Below, one piece after another: positions 26,869 to 36,066 of a stretch of 64,000 nt of DNA (its first letter is position 1; each line of letters begins with the position of its first letter). The position numbers and the translations under genes are program-made. Origin of the DNA: Psychroflexus longus (lineage in GTDB: Bacteria; Bacteroidota; Bacteroidia; Flavobacteriales; Flavobacteriaceae); the NCBI RefSeq assembly GCF_020164595.1, contig NZ_JAIQZE010000004.1, forward strand, positions 165,232 to 229,231, given 5' to 3'. The notes under the pieces are model-generated. The model made no database searches. It worked only from the letters and a program-made list of their open reading frames with translations, and was not told the DNA's origin.

Positions 26869-27678
26869 ATGGAATTTATTAACAGTTTGAATTTTAATCA
26901 TTCTTTCATTAAAGATATTGTTAGAATTGATTATCCAGCCGATATGCCTTTACAATGCATAAATGATTATGGTTACAGTTATATCATGTTTCGTTTTGGT
27001 GAATTTGAGGCTTATGATTATAAAAATAAACCCATAGAAATTCCTAAAGTTTTTGTGAAAGGAACTGGTGACTTTTTTAATGTAAAGGCATATAAAAACA
27101 GTACCTGGATTTCTGTTGAATTACCTAATCATAGTTTGCATAACATCACCAGGCTCATCGCAAAAAAATGCAGAAATAAACTGATTGATTTATATGATTA
27201 TGTGGATGCTTCCATCTTAGACAGGCTCTACTATGAAATCTACGAAAACAAAACTGTAGAAGCTATCACACAGACACTAGATAAGCATTTATATAAATTT
27301 TACAGCGCCTGGAACTGCGATTTGGATTCAACCGTGATGGTTAATTATATCTACAGTCGTAAGGGATTGCTTTCAGTATCGGAATTAAGTGAAAAATTTC
27401 CTTATGGAGAACGCAGTATAGAACGTATGTTTAGCAGAGAAGTGGGCTCATCGCCGTATCGCTTCATCCGCCTGGTCAGGTTCAATTTTATTATTCGAGA
27501 ATTGGAAAAGGGAGAATACACAAAGTTTGAAGATTTAATTGAAAGATACAATTACTACGACCATTCGCATTTCGAAAAAGATTTCAAAAAATTTCTAGGA
27601 CAGAGCATCAGCACCTATAAAAATGATTTTAATCCTTTGTTGTCCTTGGCATTAAGCAGAGAATACAATAAAATATAG
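26869..27678 (+). CDS. AraC-family regulator next to a T9SS-secreted protein
   Basis: A 269-residue regulator. The N-terminal 150 residues form a ligand-binding-like domain without a known name; the start (IVRIDYPADMPLQ, then GYSYIMFRFGEFEAYDY) matches a group of AraC proteins common in marine flavobacteria. The C-terminal AraC domain spans about residues 165-262: first helix-turn-helix LLSVSELSEKFPYGERSIER, second YYDHSHFEKDFKKFLGQS. It lies 77 bases upstream of the large secreted-protein gene on the same strand and may control it, which is inference from position. Confidence 0.8.
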   Translation: MEFINSLNFNHSFIKDIVRIDYPADMPLQCINDYGYSYIMFRFGEFEAYDYKNKPIEIPKVFVKGTGDFFNVKAYKNSTWISVELPNHSLHNITRLIAKKCRNKLIDLYDYVDASILDRLYYEIYENKTVEAITQTLDKHLYKFYSAWNCDLDSTVMVNYIYSRKGLLSVSELSEKFPYGERSIERMFSREVGSSPYRFIRLVRFNFIIRELEKGEYTKFEDLIERYNYYDHSHFEKDFKKFLGQSISTYKNDFNPLLSLALSREYNKI

Positions 27679-27755
27679 ATTCTTATTTGAAATATCTTCG
27701 AAAAGTAAACTGCCTTAATTTTTAAAAAACTCCTAATTCACTTAAATTATTTTTT

Positions 27756-30700
27756 ATGAAAAAACTATTACTCAGTTCTATACTAATATGTTTTGCGCTA
27801 ATTGGCAACGTAATTGCTCAATCTGTAGCCAACCAAACAGTTTTACCCGCATCTTACAGAATGGCTATGGGTTATGATAGTGAGGTGTATGAAAATGAGC
27901 AATATATCGTTTTGGAGGACGGCTCTATCGGTGTTTATGGTGCTCTTTATAAAAATGATGGAGTCGATATTACAGAGATAACATTACCGGGATCATTAAG
28001 AATGGCTCAAGATCACGACATGGAAGTTTATGGAAGTGAATTGTATACTGTTTTAGAAGATGGTTTTAGTGGTATAAGAGGTGCACTTCATAAATATGAT
28101 GGAACTACTTTTACACAAATAAACCTGCCTGGATCTCTGACAATGGCTCGAGATTACGACATGGAAGTGTACAACAACGATCTTTATTTAGTCTTGGAAG
28201 ATGGTTCTAGTGGAATATATGGGGCATTATATAAGTATGATGGTACATCTTTCACTCAAATAGTATTACCAGGCTCTTTGAGAATGGCTGAAGGCTATAA
28301 CATGATCATGTATGATAATGATTTATATGTAGTCCTGGAGGATGGTTTTAGTGGTATAAGGGGTGCACTTCATAAATATGATGGAACTACTTTTACACAA
28401 ATTAACCTGCCTGGATCTCTTGAAATGGCCCGAGATTACGAACAAGAAGTGTACAACAACGATCTTTATTTGGTCTTAGAAGATGGTTTTAGCGGTATAA
28501 GAGGCGCTCTTCATAAATATGATGGAACTACTTTTACACAAATAAACCTGCCTGGATCTCTGACAATGGCTCGAGATTACGACCTAGAGGTGTACAACAA
28601 TAATCTTAATTTAGTCTTAGAAGATGGTTCTAGTGGTATAAGGGGTGCTCTTCATAAATATGATGGAACTTCTTTAACACAAATAAACCTGCCTGGGTCT
28701 TTGGAAATGGCTCGAGATTATGACATTGAAGTTTTTAATTGCAAACTTTATTTTGTCTCAGAAGATGGTTCAAGTGGGGTATATGGAGCGCTTTATGAGT
28801 TAGATAATGTTTTACCAAGCGTTATAACTCAAAACATTACAGTGGAACTTGATGCTAACGGCGAAGCATCTGCTATTGCTGCCGATGTTGACAACGGAAC
28901 CTCTGACAATTGTGGTATTGATAACTTAGCTTTAGATGTCACAAGTTTTGACTGCTCTAACCTTGGAGAAAACACCGTGACATTAACTGCGACTGATGCT
29001 TCTGGAAACCAGGCTACAGCCACAGCTACAGTTACGGTTGAAGATAACATAAGCCCAACAGCTTTAGCATCAGACTTTTCAATAAATACTTATGACTGGA
29101 GCAATGGAACCTATGCCTTTCTTCCAGATTATGTTAATGATGGCAGTGCTGATAATTGTAGTATTGATGTCATTGATCTTGCTAGAGATGAAAATAATGA
29201 TGGCATTGCCGATAGTGGTTATGCTGACCGCATTAATGTAACTTGTGCTGATGTTGGAAAAACATTTCATTACTTGTTTAGAGTAACCGATAGTTCAGGC
29301 AATCAGACAATAATTACAAGAACGCTAACTGTTGAGGACAACACTAACCCAACTGCCTTAGCTCAAAATATAACTGTGGCACTAGATGCTAACGGCGAAG
29401 CAAGCATTACACCAGCGATTATAGATAATGGAAGTAATGATGATTGTAGCAGTATTTCAGGTTACTGTATTGACGGGATGACCTACGGAAATGCCGAGAT
29501 ATTTATTGAAGGCGCCGGAATGGGTCGTGTAGACTTTAGTGCCGGTTTAGTGAGTGCCTCATCCGGAGGGGTTCCAATGGAATTAGTTCCTATTACTACC
29601 ATTGACTCTAAAGTGCGTAGTGGTGACCTGGTGCATGCCAGATCTACATTAAGTAATGGAAGTCGTCCATCTGGTGAATCCATTTTTTTCAGAACATCTG
29701 ATAATCGTATTATTTGGGGAGGACATTCTTCATCGGGGTCTTTTGCCAATAGAACACGATTAGTTATTGAGCAGGCAAATGTTGCTGCTGGAGAATTGAT
29801 TGACTTCAGTAAGCCATACAACTTAAGATTTCAATTAAATGGCAGGTACCTAAGTCAGTCCGGAGGATCTTTCACTTCAGTAATCTCACCAGCCGATATT
29901 TCAGCCGTCTTAATTTCAGGGGATTTAGGGGCAACCAATAATTGCTTGTTAACAACCAGCCTTGATGCTACAGCTTTTGACTGTTCTAATCTGGGCGAAA
30001 ACACAGTAACCTTAACTGCGACAGATGGAAGTGGTAACTCTTCTTCAGCAACGGCAATAGTGACCGTAATAGATAATTTATCTCCTGCTATGGTCACTCA
30101 GGACTTAACTGTTGAGCTAAATGCCAACGGTGAAGCTACCATCACTGCTGCTCAGGTCGATAATGGGTCTGCAGACAACTGTGGTGTGGATACGCTAGCT
30201 TTAGATATAACTACTTTCGATTGTTCTAATCTTGGGGAAAACACAGTAACCTTAACTGCGACTGATGCCTCAGGCAATCAGGCTACAGCCACAGCAACAG
30301 TAACTGTTGTTGATAATAGTCTACCTACAGCAGTAGCTCAAAACCTTACAGTAGACCTAGATGAGTTTGGTGCTGCCAGCATTACTGCTGCACAAGTGGA
30401 CAACGGATCCTCAGACAATTGCGGAGTAGAAACTTTAGCACTGGACGTCACCAGTTTCGACTGCTCTAACTTAGGTGAAAATACAGTAAGCTTAACTGCG
30501 ACCGATGCCTCAGGCAATCAGGCTGCAGCCACAGCGGTCATCACCGTAATCGATGCTATGGCACCTGCTCTGGTCACTGCGGATATTACAGTAAGCTTAG
30601 ATGATAATGCTACAGTAAGCATAGAACCAGGTGATCTTGTCGATACGCTTGAAGACAACTGTTCGTTAGCAGGAGAGATAACACTTGCTTTGGATCAGGA

Positions 30701-31055
30701 CACCTTTACGGCAACAGGTGTTTATGTGGTAAATATAACTGCAACAGATGCTTCAGGGAATACAACTACAGAATCTGCTGAGGTGACGGTGGATTCAACA
30801 CTAAGCATAGATCAGGTCGATTCAGACATACAGGTTAAACTTTATCCAAATCCAACTTCAGATCACTTATTCTTCGAAGTTTCCAATACAGAACTCATAC
30901 ACATCACTATTTACGACATGAATGGTAAGCTTGTTAAAACAAGTCAGGAAAGTTATTCTGTTGATGTCACTAACTTATCCAGTGGAGTGTACTTCGCAAA
31001 AGTTGATGCTAAGGGCGGAAACACATTGAAGATCCTAAGATTTATAAAGAAATAA
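27756..31055 (+). CDS. T9SS-secreted protein: seven-repeat propeller, HYR-like domains, sorting domain
   Basis: A 1099-residue extracellular protein. Signal peptide at about 1-21 (LICFALIGNVIAQ). Residues 28-356 are seven tandem repeats of exactly 47 residues (pattern LPGSL.MARDYD, then LVLEDGSSGIRGALHKYDGT), which suggests a seven-bladed beta-propeller. From 357 on come four to five HYR/Ig-like repeats (NITVELDANGEAS, DNCG, FDCSNLGENTVTLTATDASG) with an unrelated insert at about 570-720. The last 80 residues are a type A T9SS sorting domain (KLYPNPTSDHLF; LSSGVYFAKV). It is therefore exported by the Por secretion system and probably attached to the surface, with a role in adhesion or binding. 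The ligand is unknown. Confidence 0.9.
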   Translation: MKKLLLSSILICFALIGNVIAQSVANQTVLPASYRMAMGYDSEVYENEQYIVLEDGSIGVYGALYKNDGVDITEITLPGSLRMAQDHDMEVYGSELYTVLEDGFSGIRGALHKYDGTTFTQINLPGSLTMARDYDMEVYNNDLYLVLEDGSSGIYGALYKYDGTSFTQIVLPGSLRMAEGYNMIMYDNDLYVVLEDGFSGIRGALHKYDGTTFTQINLPGSLEMARDYEQEVYNNDLYLVLEDGFSGIRGALHKYDGTTFTQINLPGSLTMARDYDLEVYNNNLNLVLEDGSSGIRGALHKYDGTSLTQINLPGSLEMARDYDIEVFNCKLYFVSEDGSSGVYGALYELDNVLPSVITQNITVELDANGEASAIAADVDNGTSDNCGIDNLALDVTSFDCSNLGENTVTLTATDASGNQATATATVTVEDNISPTALASDFSINTYDWSNGTYAFLPDYVNDGSADNCSIDVIDLARDENNDGIADSGYADRINVTCADVGKTFHYLFRVTDSSGNQTIITRTLTVEDNTNPTALAQNITVALDANGEASITPAIIDNGSNDDCSSISGYCIDGMTYGNAEIFIEGAGMGRVDFSAGLVSASSGGVPMELVPITTIDSKVRSGDLVHARSTLSNGSRPSGESIFFRTSDNRIIWGGHSSSGSFANRTRLVIEQANVAAGELIDFSKPYNLRFQLNGRYLSQSGGSFTSVISPADISAVLISGDLGATNNCLLTTSLDATAFDCSNLGENTVTLTATDGSGNSSSATAIVTVIDNLSPAMVTQDLTVELNANGEATITAAQVDNGSADNCGVDTLALDITTFDCSNLGENTVTLTATDASGNQATATATVTVVDNSLPTAVAQNLTVDLDEFGAASITAAQVDNGSSDNCGVETLALDVTSFDCSNLGENTVSLTATDASGNQAAATAVITVIDAMAPALVTADITVSLDDNATVSIEPGDLVDTLEDNCSLAGEITLALDQDTFTATGVYVVNITATDASGNTTTESAEVTVDSTLSIDQVDSDIQVKLYPNPTSDHLFFEVSNTELIHITIYDMNGKLVKTSQESYSVDVTNLSSGVYFAKVDAKGGNTLKILRFIKK
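27837..28823 (+). repeat. Seven tandem 141-bp repeats inside the secreted-protein gene
   Basis: Seven in-frame copies of 141 bases (47 codons). Copies 2-7 remain very similar in DNA, for instance a block reading GGTGCACTTCATAAATATGA recurs. The first and last copies are more diverged, as expected when inner copies are homogenised by recombination or slippage. Copy number may vary between strains. Confidence 0.85.
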
Positions 31056-31080
31056 ATTTCATCCACTTATTTTTTTTTCT

Positions 31081-31107
31081 AAAGCCTCCTCTTCGGGAGG
31101 CTTTTTT
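31081..31107 (+). terminator. Intrinsic terminator after the secreted-protein gene
   Basis: The inverted repeat AAAGCCTCC-TCTTC-GGGAGGCTTT followed by a T-run ends 52 bases after the stop codon. The GC-rich stem with a tetraloop-like UCUUC and U-tract is a standard rho-independent terminator. Confidence 0.9.
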
Positions 31108-31342
31108 ATGTATCCCTGAACACCTAAGCCTATTCCACTCCAGCCGACTGTAAAGTCACCGACATTCAGCCTGTGAAAATTCAATGACACGTGACCTTAA
31201 CCACAGTATTAGGTTTAGGATTGATTCCCAGGCTTAGCTGAAGTATGGAGAAGAGTAGGGTTACAATACAGAAAGTTAGTTTGCCAGTATACATAGGGTT
31301 AGAAGAGATGGAGGAAAAAAAGTACCGATGTTTACCACTTTC

Positions 31343-31387
31343 CGTGAAGAAATTAACATTCCAGCAATGACGGGGCCTGCAAGCGCA
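31343..31387. repeat. Interspersed repeat, copy B
   Basis: Counterpart of 26565-26611. The similarity also extends weakly upstream (GATGTTTACCACTTT compared with AGTTTTTGCTTATTT), and a second short block is shared about 100 bases further on, with different spacing from copy A. It lies between the adhesin terminator and the defence island. Confidence 0.6.
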
Positions 31388-31596
31388 AAAAAACTGGTAT
31401 TTGACCAAAATCACCCGTTATCTTTTACCTTATTGATTTGTGCCTTTTGAGGTACAAACCCATTAAAACTATAGTTTTTTACGTAAAAAAGGGAGTGTTT
31501 AATTTGGCTTATTTATTAAGGTCTTACAGAGTCACGTCGATTAACCTTTTGTAAGTTGATTCCATGATCCTAGGGATTTAATATACACATTTAATT

Positions 31597-32859
31597 TCAT
31601 TCAATCATCTTATCAAGAACCTCCTGTCCAATTTCAAAATTTAATTGTCCCTGAGCGTTGAGGATGTTTACAAATCCGACTTTACATTGATTATCCTGAG
31701 GATTTTCCCGGCCTTTCCAAAACGTACCAAAACGTTCTTCTATGGGACTAGAGTTGGGGTAGAGGAGCATACTTCTTTTGGCGTTCCAGTATAAGTTATA
31801 AGCATACATCTGCTTTAAGTCATCATCTGAGGGTTTTGGATTATGGGTGTCCAGGACTTTCCATTTGGTATCAATGATAAACGTTTCAGAACTTCCCTTT
31901 TTAGTAATCACTAGATCTGGCCTTATGGTTCGTTGCTCCCAAAAGGCTTGACTATTTTGAAAACTAACTGTAATGTCATCCGCTTTAACTCTTATAAGCA
32001 TGCGATAAATATACTCTTCCCATAATTTATTCATATCGAATAATAACGTCAGCATGTTTTCCTGGCCTCTGATAATATCCGGTGAATAATTCAGGAGTAT
32101 CATTCTGGCAATTTGAATGGCCTTAGCGTAGGGGGCAGTTTTACGTGTTTGTTTTAGATTTCTAAAATGAGTTGGCTGGACTTTTAATTTTTTCACTTCA
32201 GGGAATAGTGAGGTGATCCTAGAAATACGATCTTTTAAAATAGGGTTGGATGAAATGATGCTTAATACATTCAAACCTTCCAGAAGGATTTGATTAATCA
32301 AGTGGTCATAGTCATACACCTGGTGATGGGTGTAAAAGCGTTCTTTATGGATCAGGTTTTTTTGTATGTTTTTAGAAAACTCAATTCGTCCTTTGAGAGC
32401 ATTAAGGTTGCCCGACTGCTTTCTGTACTTTTTGATTAAGCCTGTATGTATAAGATTTTCTAATTCATCCAGGTAGGTTTCAAAATAAAGATCCAGTATA
32501 GAATTATATCTGCGCTTCAGGCTCGCTTCGGATACTGAAGAGATCTGTATCCGCCTGCAGATTCTTAGCATATCAAGCAGGACTTTATGCCAGTGATCGT
32601 ATTCTTCTTTATGCGTAATCTTTTTCTGATCTGCTTTGGGTAGGATTTCGATGGTCAAACCACCGATTTGTATGACACCTACATAATTCTGGAACTTTAC
32701 GCCATCTCTTATTCCAGTGAAGAATTTGTTACCGTTGCGGTCGTTGAAATCATAGAGTTTGCTTAATTCAGCAGGCAACAAATACCTTCCCTTATCATCT
32801 TTATGAAGGGTGATTTTTTCGTATTCGAAAACTCGTATGTGTTTATTTCTAACGTCCAC
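31597..32859 (-). CDS. mcrC: McrC nuclease subunit of a McrBC-type restriction system
   Basis: A 420-residue protein of the McrC family. The N-terminal part (about residues 1-100) carries the DUF2357-like/McrC beta domain (FQNYVGVIQIGGLTIEILPK, a family hallmark). The C-terminal PD-(D/E)XK nuclease core has the metal Asp in RPDLVI and the D-x-K in FIIDTKWK at about residues 320-345. It cuts DNA when bound to the McrB motor. The GTG start overlaps the last base of the mcrB stop (TAGTG), so the subunits are coupled. First member of the defence island. Confidence 0.9.
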   Translation of the reverse strand: MDVRNKHIRVFEYEKITLHKDDKGRYLLPAELSKLYDFNDRNGNKFFTGIRDGVKFQNYVGVIQIGGLTIEILPKADQKKITHKEEYDHWHKVLLDMLRICRRIQISSVSEASLKRRYNSILDLYFETYLDELENLIHTGLIKKYRKQSGNLNALKGRIEFSKNIQKNLIHKERFYTHHQVYDYDHLINQILLEGLNVLSIISSNPILKDRISRITSLFPEVKKLKVQPTHFRNLKQTRKTAPYAKAIQIARMILLNYSPDIIRGQENMLTLLFDMNKLWEEYIYRMLIRVKADDITVSFQNSQAFWEQRTIRPDLVITKKGSSETFIIDTKWKVLDTHNPKPSDDDLKQMYAYNLYWNAKRSMLLYPNSSPIEERFGTFWKGRENPQDNQCKVGFVNILNAQGQLNFEIGQEVLDKMIE

Positions 32860-35800
32860 TACAGATAAATACTTTTAAAATCCCAGGTATCCATAGGTTT
32901 CATTTCATAAACTTCACGCTGGTTCAAATCTGATACTATGGATTCATCATAATCATCGAAAGAAGCAAAACGGATTTCGTTATTTTCTGTTTTTCGAATA
33001 AAGGTATTTCCTAATACTAGACCTATCTTTCCGTAATCTCCAAAGAAATATTCCTCCAGGAGAGGTATAACTTTATCCCGAAATACTTTACGAAGATCCT
33101 CTACAGATTCAACATTCAAAAAATACGAATGACCAATCTTATGGTCTTTATCTAAGAGTTTTTCTATTCGTTTGTTTATGGTCTGAAGTAGGAATGGAAG
33201 TTCAATACCTTCAACCATCCCAGCGTCTGCTTTACCGTTGCTTAAAATTACTCCTGGAATTGGTGGCATTTCAATAAAACTAAATCTTCTTCTTAATGCT
33301 GTATCTAGAGCTTCAACACTTCTGTCGGCAGTATTCATGGTCCCTATAATGTGTAAGTTCTGAGGAACTGAAAATTTGGTTTTTGAATAGGGTAAGATTA
33401 CAGAAAGTTCATTTTCTGCTCCCTGTCGCTTATCCTTTTCAATGAGTGTAATTAACTCTCCAAAAATAGAGGCTACATTACCCCGGTTAATTTCATCTAT
33501 AAAAATGGCATAATCATTATCAGGATCATCCTGGGCTTTCAGCGCTAGTTTTTTGAATATCCCATTACTAATCTCGTATTTTATATCATCAGTTTCATCA
33601 TCTAATACAGGCTTTATACCTTCTACGAAATCCTCATAAGTAAATGACTGATGAAAAGTGACGAAACTGTAATTTTCTATTTCCTTACTATTGGTTTCAT
33701 CATAATATTTATAGGTTTCCAGTATCTGCTTGGCTTCAGGAAATAATTCCAGGTTTTCATCTTCCTGTATATGCCATTCTGAATGATCTGTTTTCCAAAA
33801 GGGTTTTATGGCAGCGCGACTTACCACGCCAACATGTGGGCAATCGTCAACAGTATGGCGTTGTAATGCACCCCATAAAGAGGCTCTTAAATTATTGATT
33901 GTACTTAATTTGGCCTTTGCCTGAACAGCCGGGTGAGCAAGAATGTCGTTTACTCTAACTTTTCCTAAGTCCAATAAAGCGATATACAAAACCTGCCACC
34001 AGGCCAGTGGCTCCACTTCTTCTTTCAAATAATTCTCTCTGGAAGTTGAAGCAGAATATTGAGTGAATCTTTTAAAGTATTCAGATTGTAGTTTAAAAGT
34101 TTTACCTGTACCAGGAGGACCGTATAAGATTGTGTTTAAAGAATATTTCATTTGATTATAGTCTGAAGTTGATATAACATTATTGGCTTTTAAAAACTCT
34201 CTATAAGACTTAATTGATGCAGAATAAAACCCATTGTCACCATACGATGGAGCATCAGCATGATAATATTTACTATTTTGATTTCTTTGTTCTTTGATCA
34301 AATCCTTATATAGTGTGTCTAAGAAGCTATCATCATTTGTTTTAAATAATTCCTTGCTTAAAATTTGAGATAAAATATCAATGGCTTTAATATAAGAACT
34401 GGTTGTTCCTGAATTTTCGCCATATCTTTTGGTAAGCCAATTAGAAAATGCTTTTCGGTTGTCTTTCTCCGGATTACCAATTCCCATAACTCCCATTAAT
34501 CTCTCATAGTAAGTTTTGTAATCAGGATGATCTGTGCTATATCTTGTAATATTTGTAAGAGTTTTAAGAACAAGATTGAAATCTACTTTCCAATTACCTT
34601 TTAATTTCCATTCTACTTTTCTAATATGCTGATATTCGTCCCGATTTTCATCAAATTTATAATCTGAAGTTACAATTCCATAGCCAAGTAGTTCTCCTCG
34701 TCCTTGTTTAGTAATAACGATATCACCAACTTCAATATTATTTACAAAATCATCATTAGCAGTAACGTCATTACTCTTTGATCCAGTACCTTCATATGTA
34801 TCCTTAAGTGCTTTTTTTATTTCCTTTTTACTGCTAAACCGAGTCAAATCTCCAATCTCATCCCAGCCGATACCCATAATGCCTTGTTCGTAAAACTCAT
34901 CCCAGAGACGAGCATTTTCTCCAGGAGCATAAAGCCAATACTGCTTATTATTATTTTGTAGCATCTTTTTAAAAATTGAATATTCTTCTTTTGTAGCAGT
35001 AAAATTCGATCCTTGATTACCGGCTTTAAAATCCTTAAAAGTATCCAGGTCCTTTAAATCCTCCCAAAGAATTGGATTATCATATAAATTATGAGTGATT
35101 TTAATACCAGCCTTAAGTTCATTAGAATTTTCTTTTTTCCAGTATTTATCACCAATGCTATTTGATTGTATAGAAGGCTCTGAAGTTATTTCTGCTAAAG
35201 CGTAGCAACCAGCTTGTTTTCCTGTGAGCCAGATAATAACTTTATCACCGACTTTAATTTTGTCTTTATGGGACGATACTGTAAAATCCTGAAGGGAATC
35301 GTCGGATAAGGCAGATTCAAAATCAAAGATTTTAGGATTGCCTTGAAAAAGCCAGTAGTTAATAGGAACTTCTTCTAATTTCTTTTCTAAGTTATTTTGA
35401 AGCTTTTGAAATCTTTTGTCATCAGGTATCAAGTCATCAACATCAGCTTCCAAGGCTAGGTTTCTGATTTTAGGATAATTCTCATCTAACCATTGGTATA
35501 ATTTACTAGGATCATCTTTTTGAAATTCGCATACTTCTAATTTTGCTTTTCTATTATTTTTAGACCATTTGAAGCCCTCAAATTCTGAAACTAAGTTTTT
35601 ATAAAATTCAATGAGTTTTGGGTTTGTTTCGTCTAGAAAAACTATTTCAAACCTGAATACAAAATTATCATCAGAGGGTTCAAAAACCAGTCCTACACTT
35701 CTAGTGGAGAGATTTCCTCCATTCTTATCAACTAAACCAACAAAACAGTACTTTTCCGTGCCTTGAAAAAATAATCCGTTAGGAATTTTACCTCCTGGAT

Positions 35801-35909
35801 ATTTTTTATCATCAGGATTTGATTTTTGTCTGACTAGAAAATTGAAATTTGAATTATGTTCTTCTCTATAATTCAATAAATATTGGTGTATCTGTTGGTG
35901 GAAGTGCAT
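32859..35909 (-). CDS. mcrB: McrB-type AAA+ GTPase with extra N-terminal sensor domains
   Basis: Motor and specificity subunit, 1016 residues. An N-terminal unknown domain (1-175) is followed by an EVE-like domain (about 185-300; YWLFQGNPKIFDF, KVGDKVIIWLTGKQAGCYAL). A second EVE/PUA-like module comes next (about 325-450; YWLYAPGENARLWDEFY, IEVGDIVITKQGRGELLGYG). The AAA+ domain carries Walker A GPPGTGKT (about 595), TFHQSFTYEDFVEGI, Walker B AIFIDEINRGN, the McrB GTP-specific motif GTMNTADRS and the Arg-finger region LRRRFSF. EVE domains bind modified bases, so the target is probably modified phage DNA. Typical McrB is much shorter (about 460 residues in E. coli). It is coupled to mcrC. Confidence 0.85.
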   Translation of the reverse strand: MHFHQQIHQYLLNYREEHNSNFNFLVRQKSNPDDKKYPGGKIPNGLFFQGTEKYCFVGLVDKNGGNLSTRSVGLVFEPSDDNFVFRFEIVFLDETNPKLIEFYKNLVSEFEGFKWSKNNRKAKLEVCEFQKDDPSKLYQWLDENYPKIRNLALEADVDDLIPDDKRFQKLQNNLEKKLEEVPINYWLFQGNPKIFDFESALSDDSLQDFTVSSHKDKIKVGDKVIIWLTGKQAGCYALAEITSEPSIQSNSIGDKYWKKENSNELKAGIKITHNLYDNPILWEDLKDLDTFKDFKAGNQGSNFTATKEEYSIFKKMLQNNNKQYWLYAPGENARLWDEFYEQGIMGIGWDEIGDLTRFSSKKEIKKALKDTYEGTGSKSNDVTANDDFVNNIEVGDIVITKQGRGELLGYGIVTSDYKFDENRDEYQHIRKVEWKLKGNWKVDFNLVLKTLTNITRYSTDHPDYKTYYERLMGVMGIGNPEKDNRKAFSNWLTKRYGENSGTTSSYIKAIDILSQILSKELFKTNDDSFLDTLYKDLIKEQRNQNSKYYHADAPSYGDNGFYSASIKSYREFLKANNVISTSDYNQMKYSLNTILYGPPGTGKTFKLQSEYFKRFTQYSASTSRENYLKEEVEPLAWWQVLYIALLDLGKVRVNDILAHPAVQAKAKLSTINNLRASLWGALQRHTVDDCPHVGVVSRAAIKPFWKTDHSEWHIQEDENLELFPEAKQILETYKYYDETNSKEIENYSFVTFHQSFTYEDFVEGIKPVLDDETDDIKYEISNGIFKKLALKAQDDPDNDYAIFIDEINRGNVASIFGELITLIEKDKRQGAENELSVILPYSKTKFSVPQNLHIIGTMNTADRSVEALDTALRRRFSFIEMPPIPGVILSNGKADAGMVEGIELPFLLQTINKRIEKLLDKDHKIGHSYFLNVESVEDLRKVFRDKVIPLLEEYFFGDYGKIGLVLGNTFIRKTENNEIRFASFDDYDESIVSDLNQREVYEMKPMDTWDFKSIYL

Positions 35910-36066
35910 GGATTATTTTTTTGGTAGTGGTTTTAATTTATCCTTATTAGAGATCTTAATGACAAGCTTCCTGAGATGATTGGCTATTATTGTGTATCAA
36001 ATGCTTTTATAATTTTTATTACAAATTTAACTTATAGAATAAATTTTCTAAAGCTTAGCATTTATT

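Larger units (their letters stand above)
31056..31596. other. Intergenic region with terminator and repeat copy B
   Basis: About 540 bases between the convergent adhesin and mcrC genes. It holds an intrinsic terminator (31081-31107) and repeat copy B (31343-31387). A minus-strand frame at 31181-31294 could encode a short signal-peptide-like segment (MYTGKLTFCIVTLLFSILQL), and a second frame after it also looks coding-like (VSLNFHRLNVGDFTVGWSG), so a frameshifted small secreted protein is possible, but I cannot support it firmly. Confidence 0.4.

Noticed and set aside
27837..28823. Regular direct repeats that might be read as a CRISPR or satellite array
   Set aside because: The unit is 141 bases, in frame, without spacers, and codes for propeller-like repeats.
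31181..31414. A 77-codon minus-strand frame after the adhesin gene
   Set aside because: Its first half runs over the dispersed repeat and has no family; the second half resembles a signal peptide but then shifts frame. Too weak for a gene call.
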